From: Neorhizobium alkalisoli
Lineage (GTDB): Bacteria > Pseudomonadota > Alphaproteobacteria > Rhizobiales > Rhizobiaceae
NCBI RefSeq assembly: GCF_007829835.1
Contig: NZ_VIWP01000005.1
Coordinates: 248,001-312,000 of the forward strand
Direction of reading: 5' to 3'
Length of the DNA: 64,000 bases
Part shown: positions 52,592-61,034 of the stretch, piece after piece
Numbering within the stretch: position 1 is the first letter of the stretch
How the letters are laid out: each line of letters starts with the position of its first letter
Notes under the pieces: model-generated
What the model was told of the DNA's origin: nothing
Seen by the model: only the letters and a program-made list of their open reading frames with translations
Database searches by the model: none
Position numbers and translations under genes: made by a program

Positions 52592-53473
52592 TTATCCCTT
52601 CACGGCGCCGGCCATCAGGCCACGCACGAAATAGCGTCCGGCGACGACGTAGACGAAGAGCGTCGGAAGGGCTGCGAACACGGCAGCCGCCATGTCGACA
52701 TTGTATTCCTTGACGCCGGTGGAGGAGGAAACGAGGTTGTTGAGCGCCACCGTCATCGGCGAGGCTTCGCCGGACGAGAAGGACACGCCGAACAGAAAAT
52801 CGTTCCAGATATTGGTGAACTGGTAGATGACGGTGACGACGATGATCGGCCCCGAGGTCGGTAGCATGATGCGCCAGAAGATGCGGAAGAACCCCGCCCC
52901 GTCGATCATCGCGGCCTTCACCAGCTCATCCGGAAAAGCCTCGTAATAATTGCGGAAGAACAGTGTCGTGAAGCCGAGGCCGTAAACGACATGGACGAAG
53001 ACGAGGCCTGCGGTGGAATTGGAAAGGCCGGCCGCGCCCAAGAGCCGCGCCATCGGGATCAGCACCGCCTGAAACGGGATGAAGCAGGCAAACAGCATCA
53101 TGCCGAACACGATCTTGTGGCCGGGAAACCGCCATTTGGTCAGCACGTATCCGTTCAGCGCGCCCAACAGCGTCGAGATGGCGACCGCCGGCACGACCAT
53201 TTTCAGCGAATTCCAGAAATAGCCTTTGATGCCGACGCAGGAGACGCCGATACAGGCCTCGCCCCAGGCTTTGACCCAGGCGGCAACGGACGGATCCTTC
53301 GGCAGCGCCAGCATGTCGCCGCCGCGGATCTCGTCGAGCGATTTGAGCGAGGTAGTCAGCATCACATAGAGCGGCAGCAAGTAGACCAGCGCCAGCACGA
53401 TCAGCGCCGCATAGATGAAATAACGGGCGGTCCGCGCCGAACCGGCGGAGACTGTTTCGGTGGCGCCGCTCAT
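52592..53473 (-). CDS. Carbohydrate ABC transporter permease (MalG/GtsC type)
   Basis: 293 residues with six membrane segments. The EAA loop is YYEAFPDELVKAAMIDGAGFFRIFWRIMLPTSGP. A 20-residue polar N-terminus precedes helix 1 (YFIYAALIVLALVYLLPLYVM). Its start overlaps the upstream permease stop by four bases, and it is five bases before the ATPase gene. Confidence 0.92.
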   Translation of the reverse strand: MSGATETVSAGSARTARYFIYAALIVLALVYLLPLYVMLTTSLKSLDEIRGGDMLALPKDPSVAAWVKAWGEACIGVSCVGIKGYFWNSLKMVVPAVAISTLLGALNGYVLTKWRFPGHKIVFGMMLFACFIPFQAVLIPMARLLGAAGLSNSTAGLVFVHVVYGLGFTTLFFRNYYEAFPDELVKAAMIDGAGFFRIFWRIMLPTSGPIIVVTVIYQFTNIWNDFLFGVSFSSGEASPMTVALNNLVSSSTGVKEYNVDMAAAVFAALPTLFVYVVAGRYFVRGLMAGAVKG

Positions 53474-54396
53474 TGGTTCTTCTCCCTGAGCTCGGAATAG
53501 AGATAGGGCACGATGATCGCGGTGATCCCCATCAGCATCATCACGGCACTGGCCGAGCCGACCGCCATCTGGTTGCGGTTGAACGTGTAGGAATACATGA
53601 AGGTGGAGGGCAGCTCGGTGGCATTGCCCGGCCCGCCGCCGGTCAGCGCGATGACCAGGTCATAGGACTTGATCGCCATATGCGCGAGCACGATGAAGGC
53701 GGAAAGAAAGACGGGGCGTAAGAGCGGAATGATGATGCGGCGGTAGATGGCGACCGTGGAGGCACCATCGATCTGCGCCGCCTTGATCATCTCGCCGTCG
53801 ATCCCGCGCAGGCCCGCCAGAAACATCGCCATGACGAAACCGGAAGCCTGCCAGACACCGGCGATGACGACGGTGTAGATCGCCATGTTCGGGTTCACCA
53901 GCCAGTCGAACTTGAAACTCGCCCAGCCGAGATTGTGCATGGTGTTTTCAAGCCCGAGGCCGGGATTCAAAAACCATTTCCAAGCCGTACCGGTCACGAC
54001 GAAGGACAGCGCCATCGGATAAAGAAAGATCGGCCGAAGCACGCCCTCGGCGCGGATCCGCTGGTCCATCAGGATGGCGATGAACAGGCCGATCGCGATG
54101 CAGATGCCGATATAAAGTACGCCAAAAATAGCGAGGTTCTGCATCGCCACATACCAGTTGGGCTGCGACCAGAGCCGAAAATAGGCATCAAACCCGCCCC
54201 ATCTGTAGATCGGCATCATTTTCGACGTCGTGAACGACAGGTAGACCGTCCAGAGAATGAAGCCGTAGACGAAGACGAGAATGATCGCGAAGGACGGCGC
54301 CAGGACGAGTTTTGGCAGGCCGTTGCGCAGACCATCGGCAAAGGAACGCCGCGGCCTTTCGGGCGAAACAACCGGGACCGGTTCGATTGTCGTCAT
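53470..54396 (-). CDS. Carbohydrate ABC transporter permease (MalF/GtsB type)
   Basis: 308 residues from MTTIEPVPVV, preceded by CGGAGA; a longer frame to 54486 reads into the repeat. Six membrane segments and the EAA loop GLRGIDGEMIKAAQIDGASTVAIYRRIIIPLLRP. It forms the channel with the next gene's product. A RIME-like repeat separates it from the binding-protein gene. Confidence 0.92.
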   Translation of the reverse strand: MTTIEPVPVVSPERPRRSFADGLRNGLPKLVLAPSFAIILVFVYGFILWTVYLSFTTSKMMPIYRWGGFDAYFRLWSQPNWYVAMQNLAIFGVLYIGICIAIGLFIAILMDQRIRAEGVLRPIFLYPMALSFVVTGTAWKWFLNPGLGLENTMHNLGWASFKFDWLVNPNMAIYTVVIAGVWQASGFVMAMFLAGLRGIDGEMIKAAQIDGASTVAIYRRIIIPLLRPVFLSAFIVLAHMAIKSYDLVIALTGGGPGNATELPSTFMYSYTFNRNQMAVGSASAVMMLMGITAIIVPYLYSELREKNQ

Positions 54397-54461
54397 GGGG
54401 ATCTCCGGTAGTCTTTCTGAGAAGATAGTGAAGGTTTGCAGGCCGGCATCGTCGGCGACCC

Positions 54462-54591
54462 GCCCCTCATCCGCCCTGCCGGGCACCTTCTCCCCGCATG
54501 CGGGGAGAAGGAAACATGCCGCACTCTCCCTGCCCCGCTTGGGCCACGTCCCCTCTCCCCGCCTGCGGGGGAGAGGGTTAGGGTGAGGGGC
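54462..54591. repeat. RIME-like palindromic repeat, copy C
   Basis: Same ends and two internal hairpins as at 589, about 130 bases, between the sugar-binding protein gene and its permease gene. A further hairpin GCGGGG/CCCCGC (54604-54620) lies directly after the binding-protein gene. Confidence 0.85.
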
Positions 54592-54628
54592 ACTTTTTCA
54601 GAAGCGGGGCAAAACCCCGCCCATTACA

Positions 54629-55885
54629 TCACTTCGCCGCAGCAACCGCTTCCGGCAGCCGCTTCAGCGCTGCCTCGGTGGTGAGCTGGCCATTGAGGTG
54701 CTGGGTGATGACATCCAGCATGGCTTCCTTGACGGCGGCCGGCTGGGCGTAACCATGGGCGAGCGAGCCCATCAGCGTGCCCTTGGACGAAGCTTCTGCC
54801 AGATCCTTCATGCCCTTCTTGGCGCAATCGTCAAACTTTTCGTCCGAGATGTCGGTGCGGGCCGGGACCGAACCCTTGACCGTGTTGAAGGCGATCTGGA
54901 AGGCCGGGTTTTCGACGGCGGACGCCATCTTCAGCTGCGCGTCGCGCTGCTTTTCACCCACGTCGAACATCATGAACTGGTCGGCGTTGAACAGGACCGA
55001 GCCCTGCGTGCCGGGGAAACGGATGCAGACGAAATCCTTGCCCGGTTCCTTCTTGGCGCGCAGCCATTCGCCCTTCGACCAGTCGCCCATTTCCTGCGCG
55101 CCGGCCTTGCCTTCGATGACGAGGGCGGTCGACAGGTTCCATTCGCGGCCGGAGAAATTGGGGTCGAAATAGGTGCGCAGCTTCGACATGTCGTCGAACA
55201 CCTTTTTCATCGTGTCGCTCGAAAGCGCGGCCGGATCGGCGTCGAGAACGGCCTTCTTGTAGAAGTCCGGACCACCGACCGAAAGCACGACGGCTTCCCA
55301 GAGCGTGCCGTCCTGCCACGGAACGCCGCCATGGGCGAGTGCCGTGATGCCTTGCGCCTTGAACTTGTCGAGCAGCGCAAACAGCTCGTCCATATTGGTC
55401 GGGGCTTTGCCACCAGCCTTGTCGAGGGCGGCCTTGTTCAGCCACAGCCAGTTGGTGGAGTGGATGTTGACGGGCGCTGCAACCCAGTGGCCGTCATATT
55501 TGGAGAAAGCCTGCAGGGCGGCCGGAATGACCTTGTCCCAGCCTTCCTTCTTGGCGAGATCGTCGAGATTGGCGGCGACGCCCATTTCCGACCAGTCGCG
55601 CAGGTCGAAACCGAGCAGCTGCACGGCAGTCGGCGGATCGCCGGCCGTCACGCGGGCACGCAACGCCGTCATGGCCGCCGAACCGGCGCCACCGGCAACC
55701 GGCATGTCCTTCCAGGAAACACCCTCTTTCTGAAGATTTTCCTTCAGGACGTTGAGCGCCGCAGCCTCGCCGCCGGACGTCCACCAGTGCAGAACTTCCA
55801 CCTGCTCGGCAGCCTTTGCGGCGCCAGCAGTCATGGCAATCATGGCGATGCCGGCCGCAAGCCGACCCATCATTCGAATAGTCAT
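54629..55885 (-). CDS. Sugar-binding periplasmic protein, glucose/mannose (GtsA) type
   Basis: 418 residues from the ATG after GGGAGGTTTCA. Signal peptide ends near GAAKAAEQ. The mature start VEVLHWWTSGGEAAALNVLKENLQKEG, then PTAVQLLGFDLRDWSEMG and NIHSTNWLWLNKAALDK, are characteristic of the Pseudomonas-type glucose/mannose binding proteins (GtsA) and their rhizobial relatives. It is first in the operon and divergent from a LacI regulator. Confidence 0.88.
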   Translation of the reverse strand: MTIRMMGRLAAGIAMIAMTAGAAKAAEQVEVLHWWTSGGEAAALNVLKENLQKEGVSWKDMPVAGGAGSAAMTALRARVTAGDPPTAVQLLGFDLRDWSEMGVAANLDDLAKKEGWDKVIPAALQAFSKYDGHWVAAPVNIHSTNWLWLNKAALDKAGGKAPTNMDELFALLDKFKAQGITALAHGGVPWQDGTLWEAVVLSVGGPDFYKKAVLDADPAALSSDTMKKVFDDMSKLRTYFDPNFSGREWNLSTALVIEGKAGAQEMGDWSKGEWLRAKKEPGKDFVCIRFPGTQGSVLFNADQFMMFDVGEKQRDAQLKMASAVENPAFQIAFNTVKGSVPARTDISDEKFDDCAKKGMKDLAEASSKGTLMGSLAHGYAQPAAVKEAMLDVITQHLNGQLTTEAALKRLPEAVAAAK

Positions 55886-55925
55886 TGAAACCTCCCAAAA
55901 CCCGGTCTCCTCACCGGACAACGAT

Positions 55926-55939
55926 TTATAACGATATAA
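55926..55939. promoter_or_regulatory. Putative LacI operator, sugar operon side
   Basis: TTATAACGATATAA, an inverted repeat with central CG, 40 bases upstream of the binding-protein start. Its right half, AACGATATAA, recurs at 56085. Confidence 0.6.
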
Positions 55940-56084
55940 GTCGGGGAAGTGTCAACCCGTGAAATCCGCTTTACCGGGAAATCGAAAAATCAGACAAGCA
56001 ACGGAATTTATTTGATAAACTCGATTAAATCGATTTATCTGCAAAAAATTTCTTCTGCGGTGGAGTGACTTTCTGCCGATTTGC

Positions 56085-56094
56085 AACGATATAA
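56085..56094. promoter_or_regulatory. Second AACGATATAA site, regulator side
   Basis: AACGATATAA identical to the half-site at 55930, here in TTTGCAACGATATAAAT, 38 bases before the lacI start. Between the sites, GATAAA/TTTATC around CTCGAT-TAA-ATCGAT (56011-56036) is another inverted repeat. Confidence 0.55.
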
Positions 56095-56132
56095 ATAGAA
56101 GCACCCGAGCGGTGTGGGGAGGACTAAGAAAC

Positions 56133-57182
56133 ATGCCGCTGGACGACCTTGAGGAAAAGGGTCGCCGGGCCACGACGGGTCGCAGGGGAAGGCGTACCGT
56201 CAATGCCGGCAAGCCGACGCTGAAAACCGTTGCCGAACGGACCGAGCTTGCCGTGACGACCGTTTCGCGGGCGCTGGCCGACGATCCGCAGATCGCGCTC
56301 GACACCCGTATCCGGGTGCGTCAGGCGGCTGCCGAACTCGGCTATCTGCCCGACCGCGCCGCCCAGCGCCTGCGCACCGGCCGCACCAACGTTATTAGCC
56401 TGGTCTTGGACCCGCACGAGGAAATTCTGGGCTACGGCACATCGATGATCCGCGGCCTGACGGCCTCGCTGCGCGGCACCGCCTATCACCTGGTCATCAC
56501 CCCGCATTTCTCCGACACACCGCCGCTCGACCCGGTCATGCACATCGTCCGCAACCGCATGGCAGACGGCATCCTGTTCAGCCGCACCGAACCCTCCGAC
56601 GAGCGGGTCAAGTTCCTGCTGGAACACGACTTTCCCTTCGTCTGTCACGGGCGAACCGAACTCGCGACGCCGCATCCTTATGTCGACTACGACAACCATC
56701 TCTTCGTCTATAATGCCGCGATGACGCTGATCCGCGCCGGCTGTCGAAAACTCTTCATCATCCTGCCGCCGGAACGGTTCACCTTCGCCCATCACATGCG
56801 CCAGGGTTTTCTCAAGGCTGTGCGGGAAGAAGGTGTCGCCTACGAGATCGCCGAGGGCATCACACTCGACAGCAAATCCGGCGCCATCTGCGACCACGTC
56901 GCCGCTCGACTTGGTCAATCCGATCCACCGGACGGTTTTATCTGCGGCGGCGAAGTTTCCGCCATGGCGGTCATGTCGGCCGCGCATGACCTGGGCTTAC
57001 AGATCGGCCGCGACCTGCGGCTTGTTGCCAAGCAGACATCCGGACTTTTCGATCAGGTGAGGCCGCGGATCGAGACGATTTATGAGGATCTGTCGGAGGC
57101 AGGGCGGCTGATGGGGGAACTTTTGGTGCGGCGGATCGGTGGGGCGGCGCCGGGAGAATTGCAGGCGTTGCAGACGGTGTGA
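56133..57182 (+). CDS. LacI-family regulator of the sugar operon
   Basis: 349 residues from the ATG after GGGGAGGACTAAG. A basic leader (about 30 residues, KGRRATTGRRGRRTVNAG) precedes the helix-turn-helix PTLKTVAERTELAVTTVSRALADDPQIALDTR and hinge LGYLPDRAAQRLRTGRTNVISLVLD, then the periplasmic-binding-like effector domain. It is divergent from the sugar ABC operon with shared operator-like sites between. Confidence 0.9.
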   Translation: MPLDDLEEKGRRATTGRRGRRTVNAGKPTLKTVAERTELAVTTVSRALADDPQIALDTRIRVRQAAAELGYLPDRAAQRLRTGRTNVISLVLDPHEEILGYGTSMIRGLTASLRGTAYHLVITPHFSDTPPLDPVMHIVRNRMADGILFSRTEPSDERVKFLLEHDFPFVCHGRTELATPHPYVDYDNHLFVYNAAMTLIRAGCRKLFIILPPERFTFAHHMRQGFLKAVREEGVAYEIAEGITLDSKSGAICDHVAARLGQSDPPDGFICGGEVSAMAVMSAAHDLGLQIGRDLRLVAKQTSGLFDQVRPRIETIYEDLSEAGRLMGELLVRRIGGAAPGELQALQTV

Positions 57183-57205
57183 AGATGCCGACTGGTGGGT
57201 GGCAG

Positions 57206-57358
57206 CCCCCCTCTGCCCTGCCGGGCATCTCCCCCACAGGTGGGGAGATCTGCTGGGCGCGCCGGCATTGCTTCAACATAACTGGCGAGATGAGCGAGAG
57301 CTAGCCGCGAGTCGATCTCCCCCCTTGTGGGGGAGATGCCCGGCAGGGAAGAGGGGGG
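57206..57358. repeat. Second-family palindromic intergenic repeat
   Basis: Arms of 32 bases (57206-57237 and 57327-57358) match with one mismatch. Each arm contains CCTGCCGGGCATCTCCCCC-type sequence. The element lies between convergent lacI and tctA and differs from the RIME-like family. Confidence 0.82.
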
Positions 57359-57391
57359 TATTTCCCCGACAAGAACGTCAGACAAACACCC

Positions 57392-58897
57392 TCAATCCTC
57401 CTCGACAAACACCTCCTCGCGCTTCTTCTTTACGCTCGGCAAGAACACCACGACCAGCACGATCGCAGCAATCAGCAGCAGCACCGCACTGATCGGCCGC
57501 GTCACGAAGGTGGACGGATCACCGCGGGAAAGGATCATCGCGCGCCGTAGGTTTTCCTCCAGAAGCGGCCCCAGCACGAAGCCGAGCAGAAGCGGCGCCG
57601 GCTCGCAGCGCAGTTTCGTCAGCACGTAACCAATGAGGCCGAAAAACGCGACGGCATAGAGGTCGTAGGTGTTGGAATTGACGCTGTAGACCCCGATGGC
57701 ACAGAAGGCCATGATGATCGGGAAGAGCACATAGTACGGGATGGTGAGCAGTTTCACCCACAGCCCGATCAGCGGCAGATTGAGGACCACGAGCATCAGG
57801 TTGCCGATCCACATCGATGCGATGATGCCCCAGAACAGAGCCGGCTGTTCGGTCGCGACATTCGGGCCGGGCACGATCCCCTGGATGATCATCGCGCCGA
57901 CCATCAGCGCCATGACCGGATTGGCCGGAATGCCGAGCGTCAGAAGCGGAATGAACGAGGTCTGGGCGCCGGCATTGTTGGCTGATTCCGGACCCGCCAC
58001 CCCGGCAACCGCGCCATGGCCGAATTCTTCCGGATGCTTTGAAACCTTCTTTTCCACCGTATAGGAGGCAAACGAGGCAAGGATCGCCCCGCCGCCCGGC
58101 AGGATGCCGAGAATGGAGCCGATCGCCGTGCCGCGCAGCACCGGCGCCACCATGGCCCTAAAATCCTCGCGGGTCGGCATCAGGCCGGACACTTTGGCCA
58201 TCAGCACGGTGCGGGTCTTTTCGTCCTCGAGATTGCGCAGGATTTCTGCAACGCCGAACACGCCGACGGCAACCGCCACGAAATTCAGGCCGTCGGCATA
58301 TTCACTGATGCCGAGCGTGAAGCGCGGCGTGCCGGTATAGATATCGGTGCCAACCAGCCCGAGCAAAAGGCCGAGCACGACCATGGCCAGCGCCTTGATG
58401 ATCGACCCATGCGCCAGCGCGATCGACGAGACGAGGCCGACGACCATCAGCGAAAAATATTCGGCTGCGCCGAATTTCAACGCAACCTCGGTGAGCGGTG
58501 GCGCGAAGATGGCGACGAGAAAGGTCGATACCGTGCCGGCAAAGAATGAGCCGAGCGCCGCAATCGCCAGCGCCGCCCCCGCCTTGCCCTTGCGGGCCAT
58601 CTGGTAACCGTCGATCGCGGTCACGGCCGACGAGGATTCACCCGGCATGTTGATCAGGATCGCCGTGGTCGAGCCGCCATATTGCGCCCCGTAATAGATG
58701 CCGGCGAGCATGATCAGCGACGAGACCGGTTCGAGCTGGAACGTGATCGGCAGAAGCATGGCAATCGTCGCCGTGGCGCCGATACCGGGCAGGACGCCGA
58801 TCAGCGTGCCGAGCAGAACGCCGATCAGGCAGAAGAACAGGTTTTCGATCGAGGATGCGGTGGCAAAGCCAAGCGCGAGGTTGTTGAAGAGTTCCAT
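57392..58897 (-). CDS. tctA: Tripartite tricarboxylate transporter permease, large subunit
   Basis: 501 residues with about 12 membrane segments. GVLPGIGATATIAMLLPITFQL and GTAIGSILGILPGGGAILASFASYTVEKK are the TctA inverted-topology signatures. It takes up tricarboxylates or other dicarboxylic acids using an ion gradient, with TctB and the binding protein TctC. The substrate here is not fixed by sequence. It is last in a tctC-tctB-tctA operon. Confidence 0.93.
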   Translation of the reverse strand: MELFNNLALGFATASSIENLFFCLIGVLLGTLIGVLPGIGATATIAMLLPITFQLEPVSSLIMLAGIYYGAQYGGSTTAILINMPGESSSAVTAIDGYQMARKGKAGAALAIAALGSFFAGTVSTFLVAIFAPPLTEVALKFGAAEYFSLMVVGLVSSIALAHGSIIKALAMVVLGLLLGLVGTDIYTGTPRFTLGISEYADGLNFVAVAVGVFGVAEILRNLEDEKTRTVLMAKVSGLMPTREDFRAMVAPVLRGTAIGSILGILPGGGAILASFASYTVEKKVSKHPEEFGHGAVAGVAGPESANNAGAQTSFIPLLTLGIPANPVMALMVGAMIIQGIVPGPNVATEQPALFWGIIASMWIGNLMLVVLNLPLIGLWVKLLTIPYYVLFPIIMAFCAIGVYSVNSNTYDLYAVAFFGLIGYVLTKLRCEPAPLLLGFVLGPLLEENLRRAMILSRGDPSTFVTRPISAVLLLIAAIVLVVVFLPSVKKKREEVFVEED

Positions 58898-58910
58898 GGG
58901 TCAAAAATCC

Positions 58911-59372
58911 TCAATAACCGAGCCACTGCCCGAAACGCTGGAATGGCAGGCCAAGCCCGTAGCTGAAGACGAGGACCGAGAAGATCGTCAGCAGCACGGA
59001 GAGAATGACGGCGGTGACTGGCTTCATCTTGTGCGAGGCAAACGATGCGACGAGCGCCGAGATGAACAGCGCCGGCACGAAACCGAGACCCTGTACCGTC
59101 AACCCGAAAATGATCGGCGCTGGCAGGATGAAAGCCATGCCGCGAAAGGCAAGCGCCCCGATCGGCTCGCCCTTCACCCGTGCCGACTGGACGATGATGA
59201 TCGCCCCGAAGACCATGAGGGCGCAGGCGAGGATGAAGGGAAAATAACCCGGCCCCATGCGGAAGGCCGTGCCGAGCGCGAGTTCCATCGACTGATAGGC
59301 GAAGAACAGGCCGGCCAGGACGAAGAGCAGGCCGCAGATGACATTGGTACTGTCGAATTTCAGGGAATTCAT
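58911..59372 (-). CDS. tctB: Tripartite tricarboxylate transporter small membrane subunit
   Basis: 153 residues with four membrane segments: ICGLLFVLAGLFFAYQSM, MGPGYFPFILACALMVFGAII, the central pair and the last, AVILSVLLTIFSVLVFSYGLGLPF. The motif RMGPGYFP is conserved in TctB. It is 13 bases before tctA; a RIME-like repeat precedes it. Confidence 0.9.
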   Translation of the reverse strand: MNSLKFDSTNVICGLLFVLAGLFFAYQSMELALGTAFRMGPGYFPFILACALMVFGAIIIVQSARVKGEPIGALAFRGMAFILPAPIIFGLTVQGLGFVPALFISALVASFASHKMKPVTAVILSVLLTIFSVLVFSYGLGLPFQRFGQWLGY

Positions 59373-59518
59373 GATGTCTCCGTGAATGGAAGGAGATTTT
59401 TCGGGTGTGCGGGCGTGGAGGTCGGCAGCGGGGGATTTGCGCAGTCAGCGGTTCGAGGCATCGTCAGAGGCTTCCGGCAATCTTGCCTGTGTCCCCCATC
59501 GGCCTTCGGCCGCCCGTA

Positions 59519-59658
59519 GCCCCTCATCCGGCTGCCGCCACCTTCTCCCCGCAAGCGGGGAGAAGGACGCTCGCCGCGATGCCTCCGTCCCTCTCCAATG
59601 CCGAGCGAGGCACGTCCCCTCTCCCCGTCAAAACGGGGAGAGGGTTAGGGTGAGGGGC
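59519..59658. repeat. RIME-like palindromic repeat, copy D
   Basis: Same ends and internal hairpins as at 589, about 140 bases, between tctC and tctB. A GGCCTTCGGCC hairpin (59501-59511) is next to it. The rest of the 338-base gap shows nothing else. Confidence 0.85.
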
Positions 59659-59710
59659 AAATGCCAACGCGAGGCCGATAAGCAGAGCTGACCATCAGCC
59701 CGCCCACTCC

Positions 59711-60694
59711 TCAGTCCGCATACTGCCCGGCAGCCTCGATCACCGGCTTCCACCGCGCGATCTCGCTTTCCAGCTTGGCCTTCAGCGCAGCCGGCGTCGC
59801 ATCTGCGTCGGACGACGGCACGGTGCCGAGTTCGGCGAAACGGGCCGCAACATTCTGGTCCTTGAGCGCAACCTTCAAGGCCGCATCCAGCTTGTCGATT
59901 GCTTCCTTCGGCGTTCCCTTCGGCGCATAGACGCCGTGCCAGATACCGACTTCCATCTGCGGCAGGCCGGCTTCCTTGACGGTCGGCAGGTCCTTCAGGA
60001 CGGAAAGCCGTTCCGGCGAGGTCACGGCATAGGCCTTGATCGTGCCGCCCTGGATCTGCTTGGTCGTATTGGTGGTCTGGTCGCACATGATATCCACCTG
60101 GCCGCCCAGTAGGTCGGTCATGGCGGGGCCGGTTCCCTTGTAGGGCACGGTGACGAGCGGCGTCTGGATCGAGCTCATGAACAGCATGCCGCAAAGATGC
60201 GAGGCAGCGCCGATGCCGGCATTGGCAACCGTCACCTTGTCCTTGTTGGCCTTGGCGTATTCTACCAGACCCTTGAGATCGGTAGCGGCCATGTCCTTGC
60301 GGGCGACGATCGTCATCGGCACATCGGTGACGAGGCCGACATATTCGAAGGCGTTCAGCGTGTCATAGGCAAGCTTGCGATAGAGCGTGGCGCTGGTCGC
60401 CATGCCGATATGATGCAGCAGGATCGTATAGCCATCCGGCTTGGACGAGGCGACGCGGCCGGCACCCAGCGTGCCGCCGGCGCCGCCGACATTTTCGACG
60501 ACGATCTGCTGGCCAAGGTTTTTCGACATGGATTCGGCGACGAGGCGCGCCACCGTATCAGTCGGCCCGCCGGCCGCAAACGGCACGACCATGGTGATCT
60601 GCCGCTCGGGATAACCGGCGGCATTGGCGACAGTTGCGCCAAGCGAAATAGCTGCAAGCGCCGTCAGCCCGGCAAGCATTTTTGCAATTTTCAT
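59711..60694 (-). CDS. tctC: Tripartite tricarboxylate transporter binding protein (TctC/Bug)
   Basis: 327 residues, starting at the second of two adjacent ATGs six bases after GGAGG. The signal peptide is MKIAKMLAGLTALAAISLGATVANA. YPERQITMVVPFAAGGPTDTVARLVAE and GGTLGAGRVASSKPDGYTILLH are Bug-family hallmarks, the first forming the carboxylate-binding loop. It captures organic acid for TctAB. First in the operon. Confidence 0.92.
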   Translation of the reverse strand: MKIAKMLAGLTALAAISLGATVANAAGYPERQITMVVPFAAGGPTDTVARLVAESMSKNLGQQIVVENVGGAGGTLGAGRVASSKPDGYTILLHHIGMATSATLYRKLAYDTLNAFEYVGLVTDVPMTIVARKDMAATDLKGLVEYAKANKDKVTVANAGIGAASHLCGMLFMSSIQTPLVTVPYKGTGPAMTDLLGGQVDIMCDQTTNTTKQIQGGTIKAYAVTSPERLSVLKDLPTVKEAGLPQMEVGIWHGVYAPKGTPKEAIDKLDAALKVALKDQNVAARFAELGTVPSSDADATPAALKAKLESEIARWKPVIEAAGQYAD

Positions 60695-61034
60695 CATCTT
60701 CCTCCCATCGATGAACCAGGCGCCGGGTACAGGTCTCCTCCCCGCCGGCGCCCCTGACGTCCTTTGTTTCTGCGCCGGGAAGGCCGCGCAATTGCCCGTT
60801 GCGCTGCGCGCGCGCTTTCCGCAGCTCCGGCCTGCCCGGCGGGTGGATTCCGAAACATCCGCACGCCCCTATGGGTGGAAATCCACCCATGGCACTCAAC
60901 CGGCATCGATCAGCAGGTTTCTGCGGCAAGGATTGGTGGCGATGCGACAGCTCATGCCGCAGCAAAGGCGGCGGCGGTTTGCGCGACGGTTATGCTAAAC
61001 TTTTGTGACGCACCCTCGCCTTCAGGAGAGCCGG
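60695..61034. other. Divergent region tctC/FAD oxidoreductase
   Basis: About 340 bases, no gene. It holds a perfect ATGGGTGG-AAAT-CCACCCAT palindrome at 60871-60890, with a related GGGTGGATTCC at 60841. The TctC promoter is probably here too but not clear. Confidence 0.5.
60871..60890. promoter_or_regulatory. Perfect palindrome, possible operator
   Basis: Eight-base arms ATGGGTGG and CCACCCAT with a four-base spacer, midway between the divergent tctC and FAD oxidoreductase genes. It could bind a regulator of both; none is encoded next to it. Confidence 0.5.

Noticed and set aside
57206..57358. Terminal inverted repeats of an insertion sequence
   Set aside because: Only about 90 bases lie between the arms, there is no transposase and no target duplication is visible. 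It is a palindromic intergenic repeat.
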